Assembly (NCBI RefSeq): GCF_000720635.1
Contig: NZ_JOCF01000060.1
Span: forward strand, 1-64,000
Length of the DNA stretch: 64,000 bases
Reading direction: 5' to 3'
Source: Streptomyces sp. NRRL WC-3742
Lineage (GTDB): Bacteria; Actinomycetota; Actinomycetes; Streptomycetales; Streptomycetaceae
Shown: positions 41,647 through 52,946 of the stretch, piece by piece
Numbering within the stretch: position 1 is the first letter of the stretch
Layout of the letters: each line of letters begins with the position of its first letter
The notes under the pieces: model-generated
Seen by the model: only the letters and a program-made list of their open reading frames with translations
What the model was told of the DNA's origin: nothing
Database searches by the model: none
Position numbers and translations under genes: made by a program

Positions 41647-44600
41647 TCAAGAGGTGGGCAGAACGGACTCGGCCAGCAACTGGTCCAGGTGCGCGGCGAG
41701 TTCGGCGGGGACGGGGTGGTCGAAGGCGACCATCGGCGACAGGGTGAGGCCCGTCGCCGCACCGAGCCGGTTGCGCAGGTCCAGGACGCTGAACGAGGAG
41801 AAGCCGAGGTCCTGGAAGCGCTCCGCGGCGCCGATCCGCGCCGGGTCGGTGTAGCCGAGGGCGGCGGCGGCCTGCTCCTGGACCAGCGCCAGCAGCAGGG
41901 CGGTGCGCTCCGGGGCCCGCGCGTCCGTCCATCGCCGCAGCAGCTCGGCCGGGTCCACGGCCGGGTCCTCGGTGGCCGACGGGGCGGCAGCGGGCGGCGC
42001 GGGCGTCCCGGCCGGGGCGGCGCCGGAGGGGCCGGGGGTGGCCAGCCAGTGGACCGTCGTCGCGAAGGGGTGGCCGGGCACGGTGTCGGGGTCGGCGGCG
42101 GGCGCCGGGCCGACGGGCCGGGCGACGGCGAGCCCGTGCACCTCGGCCCCGGCCAGCGCCGCCGCGAGCGCCCTCGGCTGGGGCCGCTCGCGCAGCTGCG
42201 CGGCCAGGTGGACGGCCTCCGGGTGGATCGCGGCGGTCAGCGCGCTGAGCGTGCTGTGCGGGCCGAGCTCCAGGTAGGCGGTGACGCCGTGCCGGTCGCG
42301 CAGGGTGCGCACGCCCTGGGCGAAGCGGACGGTGGCGCGGATCTGCTCGGTCCAGTACCGGGGGCCGGCGATCCGCTGAGGGTCGGCGGTCTCGCCGGTG
42401 AGGTTGCTGATCACCGGCAGGCCCGGGGCGCGGTAGGTGATCCGCTGCGCCTCGGCGTGGAAGCGCTCCAGCACCGGGTCCAGGTGGGCGGAGTGGAAGG
42501 CGTGCGAGACGCGCAGCCTGCGGGTGCGCAGCCCGAGCCCGGTGAGCTCGCGGTCGAGTTCGGCGACGGCGGCGGCGTCGCCGGAGACCACGGTGGAGGC
42601 GGGTCCGTTCACGGCGGCCAGGCCCAACGCCTGCCCGTACGGTGCGAGCAGTTCGGTGAGCCGCTCCTCGGGGGCCTGGACAGAGAGCATCGCTCCCGCG
42701 CCGGCGGGCAGTTCGTCCATCAGCCGGGCCCGGGCGGCGACCAGCGCGGCCGCCGATTCCAGGTCGAACACCCCGGCCAGGTGGGCGGCGGAGACCTCGC
42801 CGACCGAGTGGCCGAGCACCGCGACGGGCGGGGGCAGCCGGGTGCCGAGCAGCCGGGCCAGCGCGCTCTGGTGGGCGAACAGGGCCGGCTGGGTGTAGCG
42901 GGTGCGGTCCAGCAGGGCGGCGTGGGCGGTGCCGGGCTCGGCGAACATCACGTCCCGCAGCGGGCGCTCGAGGTGGGGGTCGAGGGCGTCGCACACCTCG
43001 TCCAGGGCTTTGGCGAACTCCTGGTGCTCGGCGTGGAGTTCGCGGCCCATGCCGGGGTGCTGGGAGCCCTGGCCGGAGAAGGTCCAGGCGGCCCGGGCGG
43101 GGGCGGTGACCGCCGCGGGGCCGCGCACCAGGGCGGGGTGGGCGCGGCCCGCCGCCAGGGCGCGCAGGGCGGCGGCGATCTCCCGCGGACGGTCGGTCAG
43201 CACGGCGGCCCGGTGCGGGAACCGGGCGCGGCCGTGGCCGAGCCAGTGGGCGGTCTCCTGCGCGCTGTCGGCGGCCCCGGCCTCGGCGTGTGCGGCCAGT
43301 GCCAGCGCGTGTTCGCGCAGCGCCTCGGGGGTGCGGGCGGTGAGCAGCCAGGGCCGGTCGGCGGGGGCGGCGCCGGGTTCGGCGGGGGCGGCGCCGGGTT
43401 CGGCGGGCGGCGAGTCGGGGGCCTCCTCCAGGACCAGGTGGGCGTTGGTGCCGCTGATCCCGAAGGAGGAGACGGCGGCCCGGCGCGGGCGCTCCCCGCG
43501 CGGCCAGGGCGCGGCCTCGGTGAGCAGCTCGACCGCGCCCGAGGACCAGTCCACGTGCGGGGTGGGCGCGTCCAGGTGCAGGCTCGCGGGCAGGGTCTCG
43601 TGCCGCAGGGACAGGATCAGCTTGATCACCCCGGCCACCCCGGCGGCGGCCTGGGTGTGGCCGATGTTGGACTTCAACGAGCCCAGCCGCAGCGGGCGTT
43701 CGCGCTCGCCCCGGCCGTACACGGCGAGCAGGGCGCGGGCCTCGATCGGGTCGCCGAGGGTGGTGCCGGTGCCGTGCGCCTCGACGGCGTCGACCTGGTC
43801 GGGGGTGAGCCGGGCGTCGTCCAGCGCCTCCCGGATCACCGCCTCCTGGGCCGGGCCGCTGGGGGCGGTGAGGCCGTTGCTGGGGCCGTCCTGGTTGACG
43901 GCCGAGCCGCGCAGCACGGCGAGCACCCGGTGGCCGTTGGCGCGGGCGTCGGAGAGGCGCTCCAGCAGCAGCAGTCCGACGCCCTCGGCGAGGCCCGTGC
44001 CGTCGGCGCCGGCCGCGAACGCCTTGCAGCGCCCGTCCGGGGCCAGCCCGCGCTGGCGGCTGAACTCCAGGAACACCCTCGGGTGGGCGAGCACGCAGGC
44101 GCCTCCGGCCAGGGCAAGGTCGCTCTCGCGCGAGCGCAGGGAGCGGGCGGCCAGGTGCATGGCGACCAGGGAGGAGGAGCAGGCGGTGTCGACGGTCAGG
44201 GCCGGGCCGAGCAGGCCGAAGTGGTAGGCGAGCCGGCCCGAGGCGACGGAGCCGGCGTTGCCGGTCATGAAGTGGCCGTCGAGCTCGCCGGCCACCTCGT
44301 GGGGGCGCGGGGCGTAGTCCTGGCCGATCATGCCGACGTACACGCCGGTGCGGCTGCCGCGCAGGGCGGCCGGGTCGAGGGCGGCGGACTCGAAGGTGCG
44401 CCAGGCGGCCTCCAGCAGCAGCCGCTGCTGCGGGTCCATGGCGAGCGCCTCGCGCGGGCCCAGGCCGAAGAAGGCGGCGTCGAACTCGCCCGCGCCGTCC
44501 AGGAATCCGCCCTGGCGGGCGTAGGAGGTGCCGGGGGTGGCCGGGTCCTCGTCGAACAGGGTGTCGAGGTCCCAGCCGCGGTCGGCGGGGAAGTCGCCGA

Positions 44601-44832
44601 CGGCGTCCCGGCCCTCGGCGAGCAGCCGCCACAGGTCCTCGGGGGCGCGTACGCCGCCGGGCAGGCGGCAGGCCATGCCGACGATCGCGACCGGCTCGTG
44701 CGCCCTCTCCTCCAGGACCTCGATGCGGCGCCTGGCCTGGCGCAGGTCGGCGGTCGCGCGGCGCAGGTAGTCGCGCAGCCGCTCCTCGGTGGTGCCGACG
44801 GGTGCTGCGGTCGGTTCTGTCGTCCCGGGCAT
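41647..44832 (-). CDS. Type I polyketide synthase, single module KS-AT-ACP (last module)
   Basis: A 1061-residue protein. An N-terminal docking coil ([20 protein letters not shown]) is followed by the KS ([14 protein letters not shown], about residue 215; [19 protein letters not shown]). The AT has [12 protein letters not shown] and HAFHSAHLD, the HAFH motif pointing to malonyl-CoA. The ACP at the end has [17 protein letters not shown]; the phosphopantetheine Ser is kept but the preceding Asp of the usual DSL is Ser. No reductive domains and no thioesterase are present, so the last keto group stays and release must occur by another protein or spontaneously. GGAGG lies six bases before the ATG, one base after the upstream stop. 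Confidence 0.92.
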   Translation of the reverse strand: MPGTTEPTAAPVGTTEERLRDYLRRATADLRQARRRIEVLEERAHEPVAIVGMACRLPGGVRAPEDLWRLLAEGRDAVGDFPADRGWDLDTLFDEDPATPGTSYARQGGFLDGAGEFDAAFFGLGPREALAMDPQQRLLLEAAWRTFESAALDPAALRGSRTGVYVGMIGQDYAPRPHEVAGELDGHFMTGNAGSVASGRLAYHFGLLGPALTVDTACSSSLVAMHLAARSLRSRESDLALAGGACVLAHPRVFLEFSRQRGLAPDGRCKAFAAGADGTGLAEGVGLLLLERLSDARANGHRVLAVLRGSAVNQDGPSNGLTAPSGPAQEAVIREALDDARLTPDQVDAVEAHGTGTTLGDPIEARALLAVYGRGERERPLRLGSLKSNIGHTQAAAGVAGVIKLILSLRHETLPASLHLDAPTPHVDWSSGAVELLTEAAPWPRGERPRRAAVSSFGISGTNAHLVLEEAPDSPPAEPGAAPAEPGAAPADRPWLLTARTPEALREHALALAAHAEAGAADSAQETAHWLGHGRARFPHRAAVLTDRPREIAAALRALAAGRAHPALVRGPAAVTAPARAAWTFSGQGSQHPGMGRELHAEHQEFAKALDEVCDALDPHLERPLRDVMFAEPGTAHAALLDRTRYTQPALFAHQSALARLLGTRLPPPVAVLGHSVGEVSAAHLAGVFDLESAAALVAARARLMDELPAGAGAMLSVQAPEERLTELLAPYGQALGLAAVNGPASTVVSGDAAAVAELDRELTGLGLRTRRLRVSHAFHSAHLDPVLERFHAEAQRITYRAPGLPVISNLTGETADPQRIAGPRYWTEQIRATVRFAQGVRTLRDRHGVTAYLELGPHSTLSALTAAIHPEAVHLAAQLRERPQPRALAAALAGAEVHGLAVARPVGPAPAADPDTVPGHPFATTVHWLATPGPSGAAPAGTPAPPAAAPSATEDPAVDPAELLRRWTDARAPERTALLLALVQEQAAAALGYTDPARIGAAERFQDLGFSSFSVLDLRNRLGAATGLTLSPMVAFDHPVPAELAAHLDQLLAESVLPTS

Positions 44833-44833
44833 C

Positions 44834-47800
44834 TCAGACCTCCGTTCCGGGATGGTTGAGTTCGTCGTCGAGCGCGGCGAACAGTTCCTCGTCGCTGGCC
44901 GCCGCGAGGTCCTCGGCGAGGTGGTCGGTGAGGCGGTCGGCACCCTCCCCGGTGCCCGTTCCGGTGCCCCTCCCGCCGGTGCCGTCCGGGCCGTCGTCCA
45001 GGCGCCAGAGCAGCTCGCGCAGCCGCCGTCCGACCGCTCCCCGGACGCCCTCGGCGGCGCCCAGGGCGGGCAGCAGGGCCTCCAGCCGGTCGAGTTCGCG
45101 CAGCAGCGGGTCCGGTGCGGCCTCGTCCCCGGGGGCCAGCTCCCGGTGCAGGTGGGCGGCCAGCGCCGACGGGGTCGGGTGGTCGAACACCGTGGTCGGG
45201 GGCAGCCGCAGGCCCGTGGCCGCGCCGAGGCGGTTGCGCAGTTCGACGGCGGTGAGCGAGTCGAAGCCGATCTCCTTGAACGCCTGGTCGGCGGCCACGG
45301 TGTCGGCCGTGCCGTGGCCGAGGACGGCGGCCGCCTGGGCCCGCACCAGCTGGAGCAGGGCTTCGGCCCGTCCGTCCGGGTCGAGGGCGGCCAGACGCTC
45401 CAACAGCGGGGCCGGGCCCCCGGGGGCGGGCGCGCCGGCGGCGCTGCGCCGGGCGGGGGTGCCCGGCCGGGAGCCCGACAACGTACGCAGCAGGGTGCGC
45501 AGCAGCGGGGGTACCGTTCCGGCCTCCTGGCCCGCCCTCAGGTCGAAGCGGGTGGTGACGAGGGCCGCCCTGCCGCTCGCGCGGGCCGTGTCCAGCAGGG
45601 CCAGACCCTCCCGGTCGGTCAGCGGCACCAGGCCGCCGCGGGCCAGCCGGGCCCGGTCCCCGTCGGTGAGCGCCCCGGTCAGCCCGCTGGCCCGCTGCCA
45701 CAGGCCCCAGGCGAGGGAGGTCGCGGGCAGGCCCTCGGCGGCGCGGCGCTGGGCGAGGGCGTCCAGGTAGGCGTTGGCCGCGGCGTAGTTGGCCTGTCCG
45801 CCCCCGCCGAGCACGCCGGAGACGGAGGAGTACAGCACCAGGTCGGCGAGGTCCGCGTGCCGGGTCAGCTCGTCCAGGTGGCGGGCGGCCAGGGCTTTGG
45901 GGGCGAGCACGGCCTCCAGGGCCGTACGGTCCAGGGCCTCGAGGACGCCGTCGGCCAGGGCGCCCGCGGCGTGCACCACCAGGGTCAGCGGGTGCTCGGC
46001 GGGGACGGCGTCGAGCAGGGCGGCCAGCGCGGCCCGGTCGGCGACGTCCACGGCGGCGAGCGTCACCTCGGCGCCCAGGCCGGCGAGTTCGGCGGCCAGC
46101 TCGGCGGCGCCCTCGGCCTCGGGGCCGCGCCGGCCCGCCAGCAGCAGGTGCCGGACGCCGTGCTCGGCCACCAGGTGCCGGGCGGTCAGCGCGCCCAGGG
46201 TGCCGGTGCCCCCGGTGACCAGGACGGTGCCCGCCGGGTCGATCGGCGCGGGGACGGTCACCACGACCTTGCCGGTGTGCCGGGCCTGCCCGAGGTGGCG
46301 CAGCGCCTCCCCCGCCCGGGCCACCGGCCAGGCGGTGATCGGCGGCAGGGTCAGCGCCCCGCGCTCGAACAGCTCCAGCAGGTCGGCCAGCAGCTCGCCG
46401 ATCCGCTGCGGACCGGCCTCCAGCAGGTCGAAGGAGCGGTAGCGCACGCCCGGGTGCAGGTCGGCGATCCGCTCGGGGTCGCGCAGGTCGGCCTTGCCCA
46501 TCTCGACGAAGCGGCCGCCGCGCGGCAGCAGCCGTAGGGAGGCGTCGACGAAGTCCCCGGTGAAGGAGTTCAGCACGACGTCCACCCCGGCGCCGCCGGT
46601 GGCGGCCAGGAAGCGCCCCTCGAAGTCGAGGGTGCGGGAGGAGGCGGTGCGGGCCGGGTCGACGCCGAGCGCGGCCAGGGTGTCCCACTTGCCGGGCCCG
46701 GCCGTCCCGTACACCTCGGCGCCCAGGTGGGTGGCGAGCTGGACGGCGGCGATGCCGACCCCGCCGGCCGCCGAGTGCACCAGCAGCCGTTCGCCCGCGC
46801 GGAGCCCGGCCAGGTCGACCAGGGCGTAGTGCGCGGTCAGGTAGGCGGCGGGGACGGCGGCGGCCTGGGCGAAGCTCCAGCCGGCCGGGATGCGGGCCAG
46901 CAACCGGTGGTCGGTGACGGCCACCGGGCCGATGCCCCCGGACACCAGGCCCGTGACCCGGTCACCGGGCCGGAGGTCCGTCACCTCCGCCCCGACCTCG
47001 GTGACCACCCCGGCCGCCTCGGTGCCGAGAAGGGCGCGGTCGGGGTAGACGCCGAGGGTGATCAGCACGTCCCGGAAGTTCAGCCCGGCGGCCCGCACGG
47101 CGATCCGCACCTCGCCGGGGGCGAGGGGGCGGTCGGCGTCCGGGGCGGGGAGCAGGGCCAGCGCGTCCAGGGTGTCGCCGGTGGGGGTGAGCCGCCAGGG
47201 GCCGTCCTCGGGCGCGGTGAGCTCCGGACGGGCGGGCAGCGGCACGACGGCCGGGGCGAGCACCGCGCCCCGGCGCAGGGCCAGTTGGGGTTCGTCCAGG
47301 GCGAGGGCGGCGGCCAGGGCCGTACGGGAGTCGGGGTGGCCGTCGGTGTCCAGCAGGCGGAAGCGGCCGGGGTGCTCGGTCTGGGCGCTGCGCAGCAGGC
47401 CCCACAGGGCGGCGGCGACGGGCTCGACGGGGCGGTCCGCAGCATCCGCGTGCTGGGCGTCGCGGGTCAGGACGGCGAGGCGGGTGTCGGCCAGCTGGTC
47501 CTGGGCGAGCCAGCGTTGGAGGAAGCCGAGCAGGGAGGTGGTGGCGGCGACGGGGTCCGGGTGGTCGGGGAGGGTGAGCGGGAGGACTGCGGTGGCGGGC
47601 GGGTCGGTGGCGAACAGGGCGGCCGGGTCCGGAAGTTCGGCGTCGAGGCGGTGCTCGGGCAGTGCGGCCCAGGCTCCGGGGGCGGCCTCCGCCGGGGGGA
47701 CGGGGGCCCAGTCGAGGTGGTACTGGCCCTCGGGGCGCCCGGACGGACGGGCGGTGGCGAGGGCGCCGGGGGCGAGCGGGCGCAGGGCGATGCGCTCGAC

Positions 47801-49294
47801 GGAGACCACCGGGCCGCCGAGCGGGTCGGTGGCGGTCAGCGCGACGGAGTCGGCTCCGTGGCGGGTCAGGCGTACGCGCAGGCTGGTGGCGGCCGTGGCG
47901 GCGAGGGTGACGCCGGTCCAGGCGAAGGGGAGGGCGGTCGGCTGCTCGGTGGCGGCGGCGTCGGTGGCGGTGACGGCGAGGGGGTGGAGGGCGGCGTCGA
48001 GCAGGGCGGGGTGGAGGCCGTAGCGGGCGGCGTCCGGGTGTGCGGGCTCGGGGAGTTCGACGGTCGCGTAGACGGTGTCGCCGTCGCGCCACAGGGCCTG
48101 GACGCCCTGGAAGACCGGGCCGTAGTCGTAGCCGCGCTCGGCGAGGTCCGGGTAGAGGGCCGACGGCTCCACGGGCACGGCGCCGGGCGGCGGCCAGGCC
48201 GTGGGCCAGTCCTCCGGGGCCGACTCAGGGGCCGGCGCCGGGGCTGTTTCCGGGCCGGACGGGAGGAGCAGGGCGGTGGCGTGCCTGGTCCACGGCTCCT
48301 GCGGTCCGGCGGCGGCCGGGCGGGAGTGGACGGCCAGAGCGCGGGCGCCGTCGGCGTCGGGCGGCTGGACGGCGGTCTGCAGGTGGACGGCATCGCCGTC
48401 CAGCAACAGCGGTGCCTCCAGGGTCAGTTCGGCCAGGGCGGGGACGGCGGCGCGATGGCCGGCGTGCAGGGCGAGCTCGACCAGGGCGGTCGCGGGCAGC
48501 AGCGGGACGCCGGTGACGGCGTGGTCGAGCAGCCAGGGATGAGTGCCGCTCGACAGGCGGCTGGTGTAGAGCGCGGTGCCGTCCGGCAGGTCGGTGGTGG
48601 CGCCCAGCAGCGGGTGATCAGCGCTGTGCAGGCCCAGGTGGCCGGGGTCGCTGACGTCCGGGGCGGGGTCGAGCCAGTAGTGGCGGTGCTGGAAGGGGTA
48701 GGTGGGGAGTCCGGGTGGGGTGGTGGGGGTGGTGACGGGCCAGGTGAGGCGGTGGCCGTGGAGCTCGACGGCGGCGAGGGCTTGGAGGAGGGGTTGGTCG
48801 TCCTCGCGGTTGCGGCGCAGGGTGCCGGTGACGAGGGTGTCGGGGGCGTCGGGCGTGTCGGCCAGGGTGTCCTGGAGGGCGAGGGTGAGGACGGGGTGGG
48901 CGCTGGACTCGACGAGGGTGGTGAAGCCGTCGGCGGCGAGCGCGCGGACGGTCTCCTCGAAGCGGACGCGGCTGCGCAGGTTGCGGAACCAGTACTCGGC
49001 GTCCAGGGTGGCGGTGTCCAGCGGAGCAGCGGTGACAGTCGAGTAGAAGGGAATGTCGGGCGTCCTCGGCGTGATGGCTCCCAACTGGTCGAGGAGGGAG
49101 GCGTGGAGGGATTCGACGTGGGCGGAGTGGGAGGCGTAGTCCACCGGGACCTGCCGCACACGGACGTCCTGCTCCTCGCCCCAGGCGACGAGTTCGCCGA
49201 TCGATGCGGCGGTGCCCGAAACCACCGTCGAGGACGGGCCGTTGACGGCGGCGACCTCCAACTCGCCGTCCCACCGGGCGATCAGCCGCTCCAC
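44834..49294 (-). CDS. Type I polyketide synthase segment: AT C-terminal part, DH, ER, KR, ACP (module 2)
   Basis: This frame continues the larger synthase that starts at 54741. It enters in the middle of an AT ([31 protein letters not shown], a methylmalonyl-type YASH motif). DH follows ([11 protein letters not shown], about residue 258), then ER ([28 protein letters not shown], about 840), KR ([10 protein letters not shown], about 1028; [13 protein letters not shown]) and ACP ([14 protein letters not shown], about 1344). A C-terminal docking region ([16 protein letters not shown]) fits the next protein. All reductive domains have their catalytic motifs, so this module should fully reduce its keto group. 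The AT active-site half is missing at the 5' edge, where the frame breaks. Confidence 0.88.
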   Translation of the reverse strand: MERLIARWDGELEVAAVNGPSSTVVSGTAASIGELVAWGEEQDVRVRQVPVDYASHSAHVESLHASLLDQLGAITPRTPDIPFYSTVTAAPLDTATLDAEYWFRNLRSRVRFEETVRALAADGFTTLVESSAHPVLTLALQDTLADTPDAPDTLVTGTLRRNREDDQPLLQALAAVELHGHRLTWPVTTPTTPPGLPTYPFQHRHYWLDPAPDVSDPGHLGLHSADHPLLGATTDLPDGTALYTSRLSSGTHPWLLDHAVTGVPLLPATALVELALHAGHRAAVPALAELTLEAPLLLDGDAVHLQTAVQPPDADGARALAVHSRPAAAGPQEPWTRHATALLLPSGPETAPAPAPESAPEDWPTAWPPPGAVPVEPSALYPDLAERGYDYGPVFQGVQALWRDGDTVYATVELPEPAHPDAARYGLHPALLDAALHPLAVTATDAAATEQPTALPFAWTGVTLAATAATSLRVRLTRHGADSVALTATDPLGGPVVSVERIALRPLAPGALATARPSGRPEGQYHLDWAPVPPAEAAPGAWAALPEHRLDAELPDPAALFATDPPATAVLPLTLPDHPDPVAATTSLLGFLQRWLAQDQLADTRLAVLTRDAQHADAADRPVEPVAAALWGLLRSAQTEHPGRFRLLDTDGHPDSRTALAAALALDEPQLALRRGAVLAPAVVPLPARPELTAPEDGPWRLTPTGDTLDALALLPAPDADRPLAPGEVRIAVRAAGLNFRDVLITLGVYPDRALLGTEAAGVVTEVGAEVTDLRPGDRVTGLVSGGIGPVAVTDHRLLARIPAGWSFAQAAAVPAAYLTAHYALVDLAGLRAGERLLVHSAAGGVGIAAVQLATHLGAEVYGTAGPGKWDTLAALGVDPARTASSRTLDFEGRFLAATGGAGVDVVLNSFTGDFVDASLRLLPRGGRFVEMGKADLRDPERIADLHPGVRYRSFDLLEAGPQRIGELLADLLELFERGALTLPPITAWPVARAGEALRHLGQARHTGKVVVTVPAPIDPAGTVLVTGGTGTLGALTARHLVAEHGVRHLLLAGRRGPEAEGAAELAAELAGLGAEVTLAAVDVADRAALAALLDAVPAEHPLTLVVHAAGALADGVLEALDRTALEAVLAPKALAARHLDELTRHADLADLVLYSSVSGVLGGGGQANYAAANAYLDALAQRRAAEGLPATSLAWGLWQRASGLTGALTDGDRARLARGGLVPLTDREGLALLDTARASGRAALVTTRFDLRAGQEAGTVPPLLRTLLRTLSGSRPGTPARRSAAGAPAPGGPAPLLERLAALDPDGRAEALLQLVRAQAAAVLGHGTADTVAADQAFKEIGFDSLTAVELRNRLGAATGLRLPPTTVFDHPTPSALAAHLHRELAPGDEAAPDPLLRELDRLEALLPALGAAEGVRGAVGRRLRELLWRLDDGPDGTGGRGTGTGTGEGADRLTDHLAEDLAAASDEELFAALDDELNHPGTEV

Positions 49295-52200
49295 CTACGG
49301 GATCGGTCAGCGCTTCCTCCAACTGCCAGTCCACGTACGGCTCCAGAGCCCGACCGGCGTCCGCGAGGAGGGAGGCGAACACCGGCGACGACTGCGCCAG
49401 CGCCACCCCCATCCCCACCCACTGCGACCCCTGCCCCGGGAACACCAGCACCACCCCACCGGGCGACCCCGCCGCCCGACCCGACACCACCGCCGGGTGG
49501 TCGTTCAGGGCCCGCAGCGCGGCCACCACCTCGGCGCGCTCGCCCGAGGTGACGGCGGCGCCGAACCCGTGCCGGGCGCCGCGAGTCAGCGTCCAGGCCG
49601 CCACCTCCGACAGCGCCGTCCGCGCGCCCGGACCCTCCAGCCAGTCCGCCAGCCGCCCGGCAGCGGCGGCGAGCGCCGCCTCGGAGCGCGCCGAGAGCAG
49701 CACGGGGGCCGCCACCGAGGGCAGTTCCGAACTCGCCGGGAGGGGCACGGGAGCCGCGACGGCCGGGGCCTCCTCCAGGATCACGTGCGCGTTGGTACCG
49801 CTCATCCCGAAGGCCGACACGCCCGCACGGCGCGGCCGCTCGCCCGGGGCCCACTCGACGGGCGCGCGCAGCAGTTCCACCGCACCGCTCCCCCAGTCGA
49901 CGGCGCCGGTCGGCTCGTCGGCGTGCAGGGTCGCCGGCAGCACGCCGTGCCGCAGCGCCTGCACCATCTTGATGATGCCCGCCACCCCGGCCGCCGCCTG
50001 CGCGTGCCCGATGTTGGACTTCACCGACCCCAGCCACAACGGCCGCCCCGGCGAACGCTCCTGGCCGTACGTCGCCAGCAGGGCTTCCGCCTCGATCGGA
50101 TCGCCCAGCCGGGTGCCCGTGCCGTGGGCCTCCACCGCGTCCACGTCCGCCACACCGAGCCCGGCCGCCGCCAGCGCCGCCCGGATCACCCGCTCCTGCG
50201 AGGGACCGTTCGGCGCGGTCAGGCCGTTCGAGGCGCCGTCCTGGTTGACCGCCGTACCGCGCACCACCGCGAGCACCGGGTGGCCGTTGGCCCGGGCGTC
50301 GGAGAGCCGTTCGACCAGGAGCAGCCCGACGCCCTCGGAGAAGCCGGTGCCGTCCGCGTCGGCCGAGAAGGCGCGGCAGCGGCCGTCCGGGGAGAGTCCG
50401 CGCTGTCGGCTGAACTCGATCAGGGTGTCCGGGGTGGACATCACGGTGGCGCCGCCGACCAGGGCGAGGCTGCACTCGCCGGAGCGCAGGGCCTGCCCCG
50501 CGAGGTGCAGGGCGACCAGGGAGGAGGAGCAGGCGGTGTCGACCGTCACCGCCGGGCCCTCGAAGCCGTACGTGTAGGCGATCCGGCCGGAGGCCACGCT
50601 GCCCGCGCTGCCGGTGCCGAGGTAGCCCTCCGCCTCGGGGGCGGAGCCTCGCACCCGGCCGCCGTACTCGGTGTAGATCAGGCCGGTGAAGACGCCGACC
50701 GGGGTGGAACGCAGCGCGGCCGGGTCCAGGCCCGCGCTCTCCAGCGCCTCCCAGGACGCCTCCAGCAGCAGCCGCTGCTGCGGGTCCATGGCGATGGCCT
50801 CACGCAGGTTGATGCCGAAGAACGCCGGGTCGAAGTCGGCCGCTGCGGCGAGGAAGCCGCCGTGGCGGGTGTAGGAGGTGCCGGTGCGCTCAGGGTCCGG
50901 GTCGTACAGCGCCTCCAGGTCCCAGCCCCGGTCGACGGGGAACCCGGAGATCGCCTCCCTGCCCTCGGCGACCAGCCGCCACAGCTCCTCCGGGGAGCCC
51001 ACCCCGCCCGGGTAGCGGCACGCCATCCCGATGATCGCCAGGGGTTCGTCGGCGGCGGCACGGGGACGGGCGGGCGCGGGCGCGGAAACCTGTGCGGTGC
51101 CGCCCCGGCGCAGCAGGTCGCCGAGGTGCTCGGCGAGGGCGCGCGGGCTGGGGTGGTTGAAGACCAGGGTCGGCGGCAGCTTGAGACCGGTGGCGGCGGC
51201 GATCCGGTCGCGCAGCTGGACGGCGGTGAGGGACTCGAAGCCGAGGTCGCGGAAGGCCCGGTCGGGGTCGAGCTCGGCGGGGGTGGCGTAACCGAGGACG
51301 GCGGCGACCTCCGCGCGCACCAGCTCCTGCACCTGCCGCGCCAGGTCCGCGGCGGAGAGGCCCCGGAGGTGCTCGGCCGAGCCGCTCTCCCCCGCCGTGC
51401 GTCCGGCGGCCCGGCGGGCCGGGGTGCGGGTGGGGCGGGCCGGGCCCCGGGAGGCGGGGGCGGTCAGCCGGTCGGCGTCCACCGGGCGCAGCACCAGGGC
51501 GTCGACGGTGAGGACGGGCGCGCCCTCGGGGTCGACGGCCCGGACCCGCAGGGTGTCCTGGTCCAGGCGGTCCAGCCGCACCCGCAGGACGGTGGCGCCG
51601 ACGGCGTGCAACGCGAGGCCGTTCCAGGCGAACGGCAGCCGCAGGGCGGCGGGGCGTTCGGGCCCGTCGGCCGCGACCTCGGCCTGAAGGGCGGCGTCGA
51701 GCAGCGCGGGGTGGAGGCCGTAGCGGGCGGCGTCCGGGTGTGCGGGCTCGGGGAGTTCGACGGTCGCGTAGACGGTGTCGCCGTGCTGCCAGGCGGCGCG
51801 CAGGCCCTGGTAGGTCGGGCCGTAGCCGACCTCGGCGGCGGCGAACCGCTGGGCGGCGATGGCGAGTTCGAGCGGGACGGCCTCGGCGGGGGGCCAGTCG
51901 GCGGGGTCCGTGGGTTCGGCCGGGTCGGCGGGGCCCGCGGCCAGGGTGCCGGTCGCGTGGTGGGTCCAGTCCCCGGCGCCGCCGTGCTCGGGGCGGGAGT
52001 AGACGTCGAAGGTGCGGCGGCCGTCCTCCTCGGCGGCCGTGACGAGGACCTGGAGGTCGAGCACCGCCTCGCCGAGGGTCAGCGGCGCCAGCAGGACGAG
52101 TTCCTCCACCCCGGACGCCCCGGCGGACTCGGCGGTGGCCAGGGCGAGTTCGGCGAATCCGGTGCCCGGGAACAGGACGGTCCCCGCGACGGTGTGCTCG

Positions 52201-52946
52201 GCCGACCAGGGATGGCTGCGCAGGGACAGGCGGCCGGTCAGGACGAGCCCGCCGTCGTCGGCGCGTTCGACGGTCGCGCCGAGCAGCGGGTGCGCGGAGG
52301 TGTCCGGCCCGCCGGTGTGGGCGGGGGCGTCGAGCCAGTGGCGGCGGTGTTGGAAGGGGTAGGTGGGGAGTCCGGGTGGGGTGGTGGGGGTGGTGACGGG
52401 CCAGGTGAGGCGGTGGCCGTGGAGTTCGACGGCGGTGAGGGCTTGGAGGAGGGGGTGGTCGTCCTCGCGGTTGCGGCGCAGGGTGCCGGTGACGAGGACG
52501 TCGGGGGCGTCGGCCAGGGTGTCCTGGAGGGCGAGGGTGAGGACGGGGTGGGCGCTGGACTCGACGAAGGTGGTGAAGCCGTCGGCGGCGAGCGCGCGGA
52601 CGGTCTCCTCGAAGCGGACGCGGCTGCGCAGGTTACGGAACCAGTACTCGGCGTCCAGGGTGGCGGTGTCCAGCGGAGCAGCGGTGACGGTCGAGTAGAA
52701 CGGGATGTCGGAGGGCTTGGGACGGATGTGGGCCAGCACGTCCCGGATCGTGGTGCGGAGGGCCTCGACGTGGGCGGAGTGGGAGGCGTAGTCCACCGGG
52801 ACGCGACGTACCCGGACGTCCTGTTCCTCGCCCCAGGCGACGAGTTCGGCGATCGATGCGGCGGTGCCCGAAACCACCGTCGAGGACGGGCCGTTGACGG
52901 CGGCGACCTCCAACTCGCCGTCCCACCGGGCGATCAGCCGCTCCAC
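48618..52946 (-). CDS. Type I polyketide synthase segment: AT tail, DH, ACP (module 1) and KS, AT start (module 2)
   Basis: Middle part of the frameshifted synthase; coding content runs from 52946 to about 49297, after which this frame is out of register. Order: AT C-terminal part with [11 protein letters not shown] (methylmalonyl type), DH with [11 protein letters not shown] (about residue 252), a linker, ACP with [12 protein letters not shown] (about 570), then KS2 ([14 protein letters not shown], about 804; [21 protein letters not shown]) and the AT2 start ([17 protein letters not shown], about 1170). No KR lies between the DH and ACP, so module 1 is KS-AT-DH-ACP. GFESL replaces the usual GFDSL in the ACP. 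Confidence 0.85.
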   Translation of the reverse strand: MERLIARWDGELEVAAVNGPSSTVVSGTAASIAELVAWGEEQDVRVRRVPVDYASHSAHVEALRTTIRDVLAHIRPKPSDIPFYSTVTAAPLDTATLDAEYWFRNLRSRVRFEETVRALAADGFTTFVESSAHPVLTLALQDTLADAPDVLVTGTLRRNREDDHPLLQALTAVELHGHRLTWPVTTPTTPPGLPTYPFQHRRHWLDAPAHTGGPDTSAHPLLGATVERADDGGLVLTGRLSLRSHPWSAEHTVAGTVLFPGTGFAELALATAESAGASGVEELVLLAPLTLGEAVLDLQVLVTAAEEDGRRTFDVYSRPEHGGAGDWTHHATGTLAAGPADPAEPTDPADWPPAEAVPLELAIAAQRFAAAEVGYGPTYQGLRAAWQHGDTVYATVELPEPAHPDAARYGLHPALLDAALQAEVAADGPERPAALRLPFAWNGLALHAVGATVLRVRLDRLDQDTLRVRAVDPEGAPVLTVDALVLRPVDADRLTAPASRGPARPTRTPARRAAGRTAGESGSAEHLRGLSAADLARQVQELVRAEVAAVLGYATPAELDPDRAFRDLGFESLTAVQLRDRIAAATGLKLPPTLVFNHPSPRALAEHLGDLLRRGGTAQVSAPAPARPRAAADEPLAIIGMACRYPGGVGSPEELWRLVAEGREAISGFPVDRGWDLEALYDPDPERTGTSYTRHGGFLAAAADFDPAFFGINLREAIAMDPQQRLLLEASWEALESAGLDPAALRSTPVGVFTGLIYTEYGGRVRGSAPEAEGYLGTGSAGSVASGRIAYTYGFEGPAVTVDTACSSSLVALHLAGQALRSGECSLALVGGATVMSTPDTLIEFSRQRGLSPDGRCRAFSADADGTGFSEGVGLLLVERLSDARANGHPVLAVVRGTAVNQDGASNGLTAPNGPSQERVIRAALAAAGLGVADVDAVEAHGTGTRLGDPIEAEALLATYGQERSPGRPLWLGSVKSNIGHAQAAAGVAGIIKMVQALRHGVLPATLHADEPTGAVDWGSGAVELLRAPVEWAPGERPRRAGVSAFGMSGTNAHVILEEAPAVAAPVPLPASSELPSVAAPVLLSARSEAALAAAAGRLADWLEGPGARTALSEVAAWTLTRGARHGFGAAVTSGERAEVVAALRALNDHPAVVSGRAAGSPGGVVLVFPGQGSQWVGMGVALAQSSPVFASLLADAGRALEPYVDWQLEEALTDPVGGAADRPVGRRVGGRRRQRPVLDGGFGHRRIDRRTRRLGRGAGRPCAAGPGGLRLPLRPRRIPPRLPPRPVGSHHAEDARHSLLLDCHRCSAGHRHPGRRVLVPQPAQPRPLRGDRPRARRRRLHHPRRVQRPPRPHPRPPGHPGRHARRPRHPRHRHPAPQPRGRPTPPPSPRRRRAPRPPPHLARHHPHHPTRTPHLPLPAPPLLARPRPGRQRPRPPGPAQR
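49292..49300. other. Breakpoint in AT of module 2: deletion with frameshift
   Basis: Reading on the minus strand, AT sequence passes from LEEALTDPV directly to [14 protein letters not shown] in a different frame. The intervening AT core with the GHSxGE nucleophile motif, roughly 100 residues, is absent. The bases following the break (AGGTGGAGCGG) are the same as at the break near 52948. Confidence 0.8.
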
